From contig JAQBQC010000210.1 in NCBI GenBank assembly GCA_028287205.1, positions 1 through 5,654 on the forward strand: DNA of 5,654 bases, given 5' to 3'. Positions within the stretch are counted from its first letter, which is position 1, and every line of letters starts with the position of its first letter. The notes under the pieces are model-generated. The model had not been told where the DNA came from. It did no database searches and saw nothing but the letters and a program-made list of their open reading frames with translations. This stretch comes from Gemmatimonadota bacterium. GTDB lineage: Bacteria > Gemmatimonadota > Gemmatimonadetes > Gemmatimonadales > Gemmatimonadaceae. Below, in pieces: positions 1 to 5,654 of the stretch. Both the position numbers and the translations under genes were made by a program.

Positions 1-30
1 GCACCGTGCCATAAATCCCACATCTGCTGC

Positions 31-34
31 GAGG
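31..34 (+). promoter_or_regulatory. Shine-Dalgarno site of the small exported protein gene
   Basis: GAGG lies five bases before the ATG at 40, a normal spacing for a ribosome binding site. It supports that ATG as the start and is one of only two clear Shine-Dalgarno sites in the window. An AT-rich ATAAAT at 11-16 could be a -10 element, but its -35 would fall outside the window. Confidence 0.65.
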
Positions 35-39
35 TTATC

Positions 40-450
40 ATGTATCGTCGATTTCGTACCGCTTTCGCACTCGCCACAGCGCTGGTAGTAACAGGAGCGA
101 TCAGCGCCTCCGCGGCCATGCGCAACGCAGCTTCGCCCAGTGTGGGAGCCCGCGCAGCGGCCGACAGTGCAACAGGCTGCCTTCAAAAAGGCGACAAGCC
201 TGGCACCTTCAAGCTGGTCTCGAAGGATGGCAAGAGCTGGGATGTGACAAGCACGAAGATCCCGCTGGCTGGTCACGTCGGTCACACGGTCACTCTTTCC
301 GGCGACACGATGAAGAGCGACATGTCCAGCATGAAGGACACGAGCATGTCCAAAATGAAGATGAGTGACTCCAGCAAGTCGGGAACAGGAATGTCCAGCG
401 GCACGCTCAACGCGACCTCGATGACGATGGTAAGCGCCACCTGTAGCTGA
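40..450 (+). CDS. Small exported protein with Met/Lys/Ser-rich C-terminal tail
   Basis: A 136-residue protein of unknown function, probably exported by Sec. Residues 1-6 are basic (YRRFR), 7-22 are hydrophobic, and the SASAA run at 22-26 offers a signal peptidase I site; no lipobox Cys is present there. Residues 46-89 form a short domain that starts with GCLQKG and ends in a GHVGHTVTLSGD stretch, the pattern of small beta-barrel (OB-like, DUF5818-like) secreted proteins of Acidobacteriota and Gemmatimonadota; this family link is tentative. Residues 91-130 are low complexity with Met at 91, 95, 98, 103, 106, 108, 118, 128 and 130, loosely like MXKDX pentapeptide-repeat proteins. Cys47 and Cys135 are the only cysteines and could form a disulfide in the periplasm. 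The ATG is preceded by GAGG, and a hairpin terminator follows 40 bases after the stop, so the gene appears to end its transcript. Confidence 0.85.
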   Translation: MYRRFRTAFALATALVVTGAISASAAMRNAASPSVGARAAADSATGCLQKGDKPGTFKLVSKDGKSWDVTSTKIPLAGHVGHTVTLSGDTMKSDMSSMKDTSMSKMKMSDSSKSGTGMSSGTLNATSMTMVSATCS

Positions 451-489
451 GTGGGCGCTCCGCATCACTGCGTGGTAGGCTGAGCGATG

Positions 490-521
490 AACGGCCGGTC
501 GAGTTGAGTCGACCGGCCGTT
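490..521. terminator. Hairpin terminator between convergent genes
   Basis: A perfect 13-bp inverted repeat: 490-502 (AACGGCCGGTCGA) pairs with 509-521, leaving a six-base loop GTTGAG. On the plus strand it is followed by a broken T-rich run (TTTCGTTCG), as expected for an intrinsic terminator of the exported-protein gene ending at 450. It lies eight bases past the stop codon of the minus-strand hydrolase (529). Read from that side the stem ends in only two T residues, so bidirectional action is possible but weaker. Nothing else is seen in the 451-528 gap. Confidence 0.8.
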
Positions 522-528
522 TCGTTCG

Positions 529-1542
529 CTATGCGCGGCTTTCGGTGCCGGCCACCGCGTCTCGTTTCACGATCGAGCTCGCGAGGAACTCCGCCACCTT
601 CCATTCCGCATAGTAGAACGGTCGCCACGGGAGTGTTCCCGAGATGAAGCCGACGTGACCTCCGTGCTCGACGAACTCGAGGTGCAGCGAGAGATTCGTG
701 CGGGCAATGTCGCGCACCTCGTTGAGTACCTCGCGCGGAAGAAATGGATCATCGCGAGCACTCAGGAGCAGCGTGGGAGTGCGAATATGGGCCAAGTAGC
801 CAAGGGAGCTGGAGCGCGAGTAGTAATCGTCCGCATCGCGGAAGCCGTGAACCGGTGCTGTAACGAGGTCATCGAAATCGTAGAGCGTACGTGCACGGAG
901 CACGACCTCGGCGCGAATCGCATCTGGATAGCGAATGCTCTTGCCGAGGGCTTTCCTGCGCAGCGAGCGAAGAAAGTGCGCCTGATAAAAGCGCGAGAAG
1001 CCGCGATCCAGGTGGCGTGAGCCGCGCGCGAGGTCGAACGGCACCGAGACAGCTGCCGCGCTCCGCACCTGCTCCGGCACGCGATCGCCCTGCTCGCCGA
1101 GCCACTTGAGCAGCACGTTGCCACCAAGGGAGACGCCCGCGATGAGGAGAGGACGAGCGGGATCGCTCGTGATGAGACGGCGCACCACGAAGTCGAGGTC
1201 CGCGGTCTCGCCCGAATGGTAGAGGCGCAGTGCGCGATTGAGCTCGTCGCCACAGGAACGGAAGATGAGGAGATCGGCGGCCCACCCGCGCCGCTGCGCC
1301 TCATGGAGCAGCCCGACCGCGTAGTGCGAACGGACCGTGCCTTCGAGGCCGTGAAGGATGAGAAGACGCGGCGCGCCGGCGGGAGCATCGAGCCGATGGA
1401 GATCGAGAAAGTCGTCATCGGGCGTCGACCACCGCTCGATGCGCGTGGGGAGACGCATCCTGCGTCGCATGAACTTTCCCCACAGCGTTCGCAGATGCGC
1501 TCCTGGAATCCACCAGGCAGGCCGGTATGCGCGGGCTGGCAT
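529..1542 (-). CDS. yheT: YheT-family alpha/beta hydrolase
   Basis: A 337-residue cytoplasmic serine hydrolase of the YheT/EMB8 family (carboxylesterase-like; natural substrate not established). The N-terminal YRPAWWIPGAHLRTLW at 6-21 is the family signature, followed by the HGLEG oxyanion strand at 64-68, the YHSGET motif at 108-113 and the nucleophile elbow GVSLGG at 136-141 with Ser138. The acid is most likely Asp265 in ARDDPF and the base His296 in HGGHVGF, so the triad is complete. The SVPFDL and DADDYY segments are also typical, and the length is normal. The ATG at 1542 is the only usable start, because an in-frame TGA lies 21 codons upstream with no GTG or TTG between; no Shine-Dalgarno site precedes it. 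The gene is divergent from the ArsC-like/ABC-F pair and convergent with the exported-protein gene. Family assignment is firm; substrate is unknown. Confidence 0.94.
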   Translation of the reverse strand: MPARAYRPAWWIPGAHLRTLWGKFMRRRMRLPTRIERWSTPDDDFLDLHRLDAPAGAPRLLILHGLEGTVRSHYAVGLLHEAQRRGWAADLLIFRSCGDELNRALRLYHSGETADLDFVVRRLITSDPARPLLIAGVSLGGNVLLKWLGEQGDRVPEQVRSAAAVSVPFDLARGSRHLDRGFSRFYQAHFLRSLRRKALGKSIRYPDAIRAEVVLRARTLYDFDDLVTAPVHGFRDADDYYSRSSSLGYLAHIRTPTLLLSARDDPFLPREVLNEVRDIARTNLSLHLEFVEHGGHVGFISGTLPWRPFYYAEWKVAEFLASSIVKRDAVAGTESRA

Positions 1543-1576
1543 GACACGAAAGCTACGAGCCGAACGTGCAAAACGC

Positions 1577-1605
1577 TTGGGAATGAGCTGTCGTCGGCGT
1601 TTATT
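1577..1605 (+). promoter_or_regulatory. Possible sigma-70-like promoter of the ArsC-like/ABC-F pair
   Basis: TTGGGA at 1577-1582 and TTTATT at 1600-1605 are separated by 17 bases, the ideal -35/-10 distance. The -10 hexamer ends five bases before the ATG at 1611, so transcription would begin at or next to the start codon, giving a leaderless or nearly leaderless mRNA. The absence of a purine-rich site before that ATG agrees with this. The hexamers are only moderate matches, so the call is tentative. The divergent hydrolase promoter should lie in the same 68-base gap, but no convincing hexamers were found for it. Confidence 0.3.
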
Positions 1606-1610
1606 TCAGT

Positions 1611-1961
1611 ATGGACGTTCAGATTTTCGGTGTCAAAAAGAATCCGGCTACGAGGAAGGCGCTGCGATTCTTCGCGGAACGGCGTGTGAAGACCCACTTC
1701 GTAGATCTCACGGAACGCGCCGCATCACTCGGCGAGCTGCGCCGATTCGCGCAGAAGTTCGGTGTATCCGCGCTCATCGACGAGAGCTCGAAACGCTACG
1801 TCGATCGCGGACTGCGCAACTCGCGCATGTCCGACGACCGCTGGCTCGAGCTCCTCGCGGATGAGCCGCTGATGCTGAAGATGCCGCTCGTACGCCAGCA
1901 GAACCGGCTCAGCGTCGGGCTCGCGGAAGCGGAGTGGAGCGGCTGGATGGATACCGTATGA
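1611..1961 (+). CDS. ArsC/Spx-family protein lacking the redox cysteine
   Basis: A 116-residue cytoplasmic protein with the thioredoxin-like ArsC/Spx fold. The opening strand VQIFGVKKNPATRKALRFF (3-21) aligns with the family's YGIKNC...KKA pattern, followed by the VDL strand (31-33), a helical middle, and a KMPLV strand at 90-94 with the conserved cis-Pro at Pro92. The protein contains no cysteine: Asn11 stands where ArsC and Spx carry the catalytic or redox Cys, and Met91 replaces the Arg of the usual RP motif. Arsenate reduction by the known mechanism is therefore not expected, and a binding or regulatory role is more likely. The ATG at 1611 is the only start: an in-frame TGA lies nine codons upstream with no alternative between, and the first beta strand begins at residue 3. 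Its TGA overlaps the next ATG (ATGA), so it is coupled to the ABC-F gene. Fold assignment is good; function is unknown. Confidence 0.88.
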   Translation: MDVQIFGVKKNPATRKALRFFAERRVKTHFVDLTERAASLGELRRFAQKFGVSALIDESSKRYVDRGLRNSRMSDDRWLELLADEPLMLKMPLVRQQNRLSVGLAEAEWSGWMDTV

Positions 1962-3889
1962 CGCAACTTTCGCTGTCCAATGTCGCGGTGGAGTTCGGCG
2001 CGACGAAGCTCTTCTCGGACATCACGTTCACGATCGCCGCGCGCGAACGCTGGGGAATCATCGGGCGCAACGGCACGGGGAAGACGACGCTCTTCAAGCT
2101 GATGACGGGCGACATGCAGCCCACGCGCGGCGTCATTGCGCGCCAGCCCGGGCTGCGGGTGGCACTGCTCGAGCAGCACCGCGACTTCGGCGTTGCGAAG
2201 ACGGTGTGGGAGGCCGCGGCAGGGCAATTCGCGGAGCTCCTCGCATTGGAGCAGTCGCTCGCGGATCAGGCGACGAAGATGGGAGAGCTCGGCGAATCGG
2301 TGAGCGAGCAGGTGCTCGAGCGCTACTCGCATGATCTCGAGCGATTCGAGCGCGAAGGCGGATACACGATCGCACCGCGCGTGGACGCCGTGCTGCACGG
2401 ACTCGGCTTCGATCCCGTGGATGCGCGTACGCGCCCGCTCGAGCGGCTGAGTGGCGGGGAGCGGGGACGCGTTGGGCTCGCGCGCCAGCTCGTGGCACCG
2501 GCAGACGTGCTTCTCCTCGATGAGCCGACAAACCATCTCGATCTCGAGACCACGCGCTGGCTCGAGGAGTATCTCAAGGCGACGGACGAGACGGTGGTGC
2601 TGATCAGCCACGATCGCGCCTTTCTCGAGAACGTGGCCGATCACATTCTTCACGTCGAGGCGCACAGCGCGACTGCGTATGTGGGTGGATACACGGCGTT
2701 CATCGAGCAGCGCGCACACAGACAGCTCGAGCAGCAACGCGCGTTCGTGCAGCAGAAGAAGACGATCGACAAGCAGGAGGACTATATCCGGCGCCATCTC
2801 GCCGGCCAGAACAGCAAGCAGGCGAAGGGTCGTCGCAAGATCCTCGCGCGTCTCCCACGTCTCACGCCGCCGCCGGGAGAAGAAGATTCGATGGCGCTCC
2901 GCCTCGAGGTGGGCGAGCGCGGAGGCGATCAGGTTGCAGTTGCGGAGAAGCTGAAGCTGGCGGTGGGCGACCGGGTGCTGATCGAGAATTTCAACGCGAT
3001 CGTCCAGCGCGGCGACGTCATCGGATTCATCGGGCCGAACGGTGCGGGGAAGTCGACACTGCTGCGCGCACTCGTGGGTGATCGTCCAACGGAGGGAGGC
3101 GAGATTCGACTTGGCGGCTCGATCACTCCCGCGTACTACCGCCAGGATCTGACCCAGGTGCCGGCAAATCAATCGCTGTACGACGTGATCAATGACCTGC
3201 GGCCCATGTGGGGACGCGGCGCGATTCAGGGACACCTCGGACGCTTCGGCTTCAGCGGCGACGCGGTACAGCGGTCGGCGACGACACTTTCCGGCGGCGA
3301 GCGCGCTCGTGTTGCGCTCGCAATGATCATGCTCTCGCGCGCGAATCTCTTGCTGCTGGATGAGCCGACGAATCATCTCGACGTCGAATCCATCGAGGCG
3401 CTCGAGGACGCCGTCGAGCGCTACGACGGAACGGTGTTTCTCGTGAGCCACGATCGCGCGCTGCTTCGTGCACTCGCCAATCGGGTGTGGATTCTACATG
3501 ACCGCCACATCACGGACTTCGACGGCAGCTTCGCGGAATGGGAGACGGTGAGCGCGGAGCGCGAGCACGCCGCAAGCGTCGCAGCATCGGAGGAGCAGGA
3601 GTCGAGGCGCGTACGCGAACGACAGAAGACGCGCGCCGCTGCCAAGGATGGCAAGAAAGAGACGGCGCCGCGGCGACGCTCGCGCGAGGAGATCGCAGAT
3701 GCGGAGGCCGAGGTGGCGCGGCGTGAGGCGCGCGTGGCCGAGCTGACGACGATGCTGGCGGATCCGGAGCTCTACAACAGCGGGAGTGGCGGGAAGAAGG
3801 CCGCATCGCTCGGCGCGGAGCTCGAGCGCGAGAAAGAGAAGCTCGATCGGGCGTTCGCGACGTGGGAGCGCGCGATCGCGGCGGAGTAG
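1958..3889 (+). CDS. ABC-F family ATPase (Uup/YheS/YdiF-like), ribosome-associated
   Basis: A 643-residue soluble protein with two ABC ATPase domains and no membrane segments. ABC-F proteins bind the ribosomal E site and act on stalled or slow translation. Domain 1: Walker A GRNGTGKT at 36-43, signature LSGGE at 164-168, Walker B LLLDEP with Glu189, switch His218. The interdomain linker, about 240-325, is Gln/Lys/Arg-rich and helical, as expected for the P-site tRNA interaction motif. Domain 2: GPNGAGKST at 359-367, LSGGE at 444-448, Glu469, His498. Both catalytic Glu are present. A charged tail from about 535 ends in a predicted coiled coil (576-643), giving the length and layout of Uup, YheS or YdiF and making EttA or YbiT unlikely. 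The ATG at 1958 overlaps the upstream stop as ATGA and begins the conserved MTQLSLSNV strand; a GTG at 1934, eight codons earlier, is less likely. An antibiotic-resistance role cannot be excluded but nothing suggests it. Confidence 0.95.
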   Translation: MTQLSLSNVAVEFGATKLFSDITFTIAARERWGIIGRNGTGKTTLFKLMTGDMQPTRGVIARQPGLRVALLEQHRDFGVAKTVWEAAAGQFAELLALEQSLADQATKMGELGESVSEQVLERYSHDLERFEREGGYTIAPRVDAVLHGLGFDPVDARTRPLERLSGGERGRVGLARQLVAPADVLLLDEPTNHLDLETTRWLEEYLKATDETVVLISHDRAFLENVADHILHVEAHSATAYVGGYTAFIEQRAHRQLEQQRAFVQQKKTIDKQEDYIRRHLAGQNSKQAKGRRKILARLPRLTPPPGEEDSMALRLEVGERGGDQVAVAEKLKLAVGDRVLIENFNAIVQRGDVIGFIGPNGAGKSTLLRALVGDRPTEGGEIRLGGSITPAYYRQDLTQVPANQSLYDVINDLRPMWGRGAIQGHLGRFGFSGDAVQRSATTLSGGERARVALAMIMLSRANLLLLDEPTNHLDVESIEALEDAVERYDGTVFLVSHDRALLRALANRVWILHDRHITDFDGSFAEWETVSAEREHAASVAASEEQESRRVRERQKTRAAAKDGKKETAPRRRSREEIADAEAEVARREARVAELTTMLADPELYNSGSGGKKAASLGAELEREKEKLDRAFATWERAIAAE

Positions 3890-3913
3890 TGCTAGTGGAC
3901 CGAATCCGACGCG

Positions 3914-4858
3914 CTAGAACTCGCCGACGAAGGTGATCTCGGGCTCGAGCCTGTGCCCGAACTTTTCTTCCACCCGGTTCTGCGCGGTCGCGATCAGCTC
4001 TCGAACCTCGTGCGCAGATGCGTGGCCGAGATTCACGACGATGTTCGCGTGGATGTGCGAAATCTGCGCGTCGCCCACGCGAAATCCCTTCATGCCGCAC
4101 TGGTCGATCAGTCGTCCCGCGCCCACGCCTTCGATCTTCTTGAAGATCGATCCGGCGCTCGGATTGATCTCGAGCCACGGATGCCGCGCGCCGCGCCAGC
4201 TCAGGTTCTCCTGCATCACACGATACATCACATCCGGATCTCCGCGCGTGAGCGCGAAGGTGACCGCGAGCACGACATCGGCACGGTGGTGAAAGACCGT
4301 ATCGTCATAGCCGAAATTCACGTAGCCGGCGTCGACCGTCCTGCGATCGCCCTCGGCACTGAGAATTTCGCATGACTCGAACACCTCGGCGATGAACACC
4401 GTGCGCTCGCGGTCCGGTGCGGGCGAGAGGAAGTGCAGGTTCTGCCAGATCGCGCCACCGACGGTGCTCGGAATGCCAACGAAATGCTCGAGCCCCGACC
4501 AGCCGCGGTGCACTGCTTCCGAGATCAGGTCGCGCATCACGGCGCCGCTCTCCACCCAGAGCTTCCCGTCGTCGCTCCAGCGCTCGTGGTGCGCGGCATT
4601 GCGGATCACGAGGCCCCGAAAGCCCTTGTCGCCGATCAGGATGTTCGCGCCGAGCCCGAGCACGAAGTATGGGACGCCGAGCGCACGCGCTGTTTGAACG
4701 GCGAGCGCGAGGTCGCTTGCCGAGGCAGGCTCGCAGAAGAGATCCGCGGGGCCGCCGATTCTGAACGTCGTGTACGGCGCGAGCTCGACATCGCGGCGCG
4801 GACCCAGCGCATGGAGCTTTCCTTCGAGTGCTGCGAGCACAGTGGAGCGATCGGTCAT
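3914..4858 (-). CDS. murB: UDP-N-acetylenolpyruvoylglucosamine reductase (MurB)
   Basis: A 314-residue cytoplasmic FAD enzyme that uses NADPH to reduce UDP-GlcNAc-enolpyruvate to UDP-MurNAc in peptidoglycan precursor synthesis. FAD-domain motifs are TTFRIGGPADLF (30-41), LGLGANILIGDKGF (67-80) and GLEHFVGIPSTVGGA (122-136). The C-terminal domain has AGSIFKK (235-241), with Ser237 as the expected proton donor, and LEPE near the end with Glu307. Two features are odd: the catalytic Arg of the usual GYRDS motif is Asp185 (GYDDTVF), and the segment after GGAIWQN is longer than the usual NAGAYG loop. The frame stays open upstream to 5335, but that part is Arg-rich and overlaps hisIE, so the ATG at 4858 is chosen; it lies 41 bases after the hisIE stop and has no obvious Shine-Dalgarno site. 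It is probably co-transcribed with hisIE and converges on the ABC-F gene. Identity is secure; the active-site change deserves testing. Confidence 0.95.
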   Translation of the reverse strand: MTDRSTVLAALEGKLHALGPRRDVELAPYTTFRIGGPADLFCEPASASDLALAVQTARALGVPYFVLGLGANILIGDKGFRGLVIRNAAHHERWSDDGKLWVESGAVMRDLISEAVHRGWSGLEHFVGIPSTVGGAIWQNLHFLSPAPDRERTVFIAEVFESCEILSAEGDRRTVDAGYVNFGYDDTVFHHRADVVLAVTFALTRGDPDVMYRVMQENLSWRGARHPWLEINPSAGSIFKKIEGVGAGRLIDQCGMKGFRVGDAQISHIHANIVVNLGHASAHEVRELIATAQNRVEEKFGHRLEPEITFVGEF

Positions 4859-4899
4859 GGGCGCGAAAGAAAACGCGCGTGGCTCGGTGACGCCACCGC

Positions 4900-5610
4900 C
4901 TAGCGCCGCTTCTTCGATTTGGGATCGTCCTTCCGCTCTTCCTGACGCGGTGGCATCGCAGGCGTCGCACGCTTCGCGAGCACACGCTGCACGTCGGAGA
5001 GCGAGCCGCCAGCGGCGCGCAGCGCGACGAGCGCATGGTAGAGGAGATCCGCGACCTCTTCGGTGGCGCGCGGCAGATCGCCGTCCGCGCATGCGGCGAT
5101 GAGCTCCGCAGCTTCCTCGCCGAGTTTCTTGAGACGAAGATTGCGATCCTCGAGCAGCTGGACCGTGTAACTCTGCTCCTCGGCATGGCCCGACTTGGGC
5201 TTTGGAGGATGCGGCGCATGCGCGTTGTCCACCTCCGCTCCTGCCGCGCGTCCGGCGATCGTCGCATCCAGCGCCGAGAGCGCGTCGCCCATCGATTCGG
5301 GGCCGACGAAGCACGACACGGAACCGGTGTGACACGCGGGGCCGCTCGGCACGACGCGCGCGAGCAGCACATCGCCGTCGCAGTCCGCGGCCAGCGACAC
5401 GACGCGCTGCGTGTTCCCGCTGGTTGATCCCTTGTGCCAGGCACCGCGCGTGCGCGAGAAGTAGTGCATCTCCCCAGACGCGAGCGTGCGCTCGACGGCC
5501 AGCCGATCCGCGTGCGCAACCATGAGGACCATCCCGTTGGCCGCATCCTGTGTCACGACGGTGATGAGGCCGCCGTTCTTGTCGTAGTCCAGACCGGACA
5601 GATCAAGCAT
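4900..5610 (-). CDS. hisIE: Bifunctional phosphoribosyl-AMP cyclohydrolase / phosphoribosyl-ATP pyrophosphatase
   Basis: A fused enzyme for steps two and three of histidine synthesis: the C-terminal HisE part hydrolyses PR-ATP to PR-AMP and the N-terminal HisI part opens the adenine ring. Numbering here starts from the alternative upstream ATG at 5616. HisI (about 15-105) shows TQDAANGMVLMVAHA, the SRTRGAWHKGSTSGN substrate loop (54-68), the DCDGD metal motif (78-82) and zinc-type Cys79, Cys95 (CHTG) and Cys102 (SCF). A Pro/Ala-rich linker (about 120-147) leads to HisE (149-216), a MazG-like helical domain with EEAAE (167-171) and EVADLLYH (187-194). A Lys/Arg-rich tail (217-238) follows. The ATG at 5610 is preferred because GAGGG lies six bases before it but directly abuts the ATG at 5616; the two differ by two residues. 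The gene precedes murB on the same strand. No neighbouring his gene is complete in the window. Confidence 0.95.
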   Translation of the reverse strand: MLDLSGLDYDKNGGLITVVTQDAANGMVLMVAHADRLAVERTLASGEMHYFSRTRGAWHKGSTSGNTQRVVSLAADCDGDVLLARVVPSGPACHTGSVSCFVGPESMGDALSALDATIAGRAAGAEVDNAHAPHPPKPKSGHAEEQSYTVQLLEDRNLRLKKLGEEAAELIAACADGDLPRATEEVADLLYHALVALRAAGGSLSDVQRVLAKRATPAMPPRQEERKDDPKSKKRR

Positions 5611-5616
5611 GTGCAT

Positions 5617-5621
5617 CCCTC
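5617..5621 (-). promoter_or_regulatory. Shine-Dalgarno site that decides the hisIE start
   Basis: On the minus strand GAGGG occupies these bases. Six bases separate it from the ATG at 5610, whereas the ATG at 5616 follows it with no gap. This favours the downstream ATG as the true start of hisIE. Confidence 0.55.
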
Positions 5622-5654
5622 GTGATGCCGGTGCCGAGGAGCATCCGTGATTCA

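Noticed and set aside
655..1020. 121-codon plus-strand frame
   Set aside because: It is antisense to the YheT gene, has no ribosome binding site and no recognisable domain.
762..1697. 311-codon minus-strand frame overlapping the hydrolase gene
   Set aside because: Its translation is Ser/Arg/Ala low-complexity and conflicts with the complete YheT protein in another frame of the same strand and with the ArsC-like start.
1934..1957. GTG at 1934 as the ABC-F start
   Set aside because: It adds eight residues before the conserved first strand, while the ATG at 1958 sits in a classic ATGA overlap.
1611..1961. Annotation of the small gene as a functional arsenate reductase (arsC)
   Set aside because: The catalytic Cys and the cis-Pro-adjacent Arg are absent, and no ars operon genes are nearby.
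1796..3451. 551-codon open frame on the minus strand opposite the ABC-F gene
   Set aside because: It is antisense to an unmistakable ABC-F protein, has an Arg/His/Leu-rich composition typical of reversed GC-rich codons, and shows no domain motif.
3871..3880. Perfect palindrome CGCGATCGCG near the end of the ABC-F gene
   Set aside because: It lies within coding sequence, has no loop or T-run, and such palindromes are expected by chance in GC-rich codons; it is not a credible terminator or operator.
4859..5335. Upstream extension of the murB frame
   Set aside because: The extra 159 residues are Arg/Gly/Ser-rich, lie inside hisIE in another frame, and precede the normal MurB N-terminus at the ATG at 4858.
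4305..5546. 413-codon minus-strand frame across murB and hisIE
   Set aside because: It is an Arg/Ser/Ala-rich shadow in a third frame of the two real genes.

Overview
The window is compact, GC-rich bacterial chromosome with five complete protein-coding genes and no sign of a mobile element, CRISPR array, rRNA or tRNA. The protein style (Arg/Ala-rich, a cysteine-free ArsC-like protein, a fused HisI-HisE, a secreted protein with a Met/Lys/Ser-rich tail) would fit Gemmatimonadota or a similar high-GC Gram-negative phylum. That placement is inferred from general family resemblance and is not proven by any marker gene here.

Layout. Bases 40-450 (+) encode a small exported protein with a methionine-rich tail. 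It is followed by a strong hairpin terminator at 490-521, which sits in the convergent gap before a YheT-type alpha/beta hydrolase on the minus strand (529-1542). A 68-base divergent gap (1543-1610) separates that hydrolase from a plus-strand pair: a small ArsC/Spx-fold protein without any cysteine (1611-1961), and an ABC-F ATPase (1958-3889) whose ATG overlaps the previous stop codon as ATGA. After a 24-base convergent gap the minus strand carries murB (3914-4858). Forty-one bases beyond its start codon lies the stop codon of hisIE (4900 to about 5610), which is transcribed first and whose start is almost at the window edge.

How the genes fit together. hisIE and murB are probably co-transcribed: steps two and three of histidine synthesis, followed by the second committed step of peptidoglycan precursor synthesis. 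They do not share a pathway. The ArsC-like gene and the ABC-F gene form a translationally coupled pair, with the YheT hydrolase divergent from them. ABC-F plus YheT recalls the enterobacterial yheS-yheT pair, so the association may be functional.

Points most worth a second look: the ArsC-like protein has Asn where the redox Cys should be and has lost the usual Arg before the cis-Pro; MurB has Asp where the usual substrate-binding catalytic Arg stands, together with an enlarged loop after the GGA motif; and the exported protein has nine methionines within 40 residues. No clearly new multi-gene system is visible. These are unusual members of known families.
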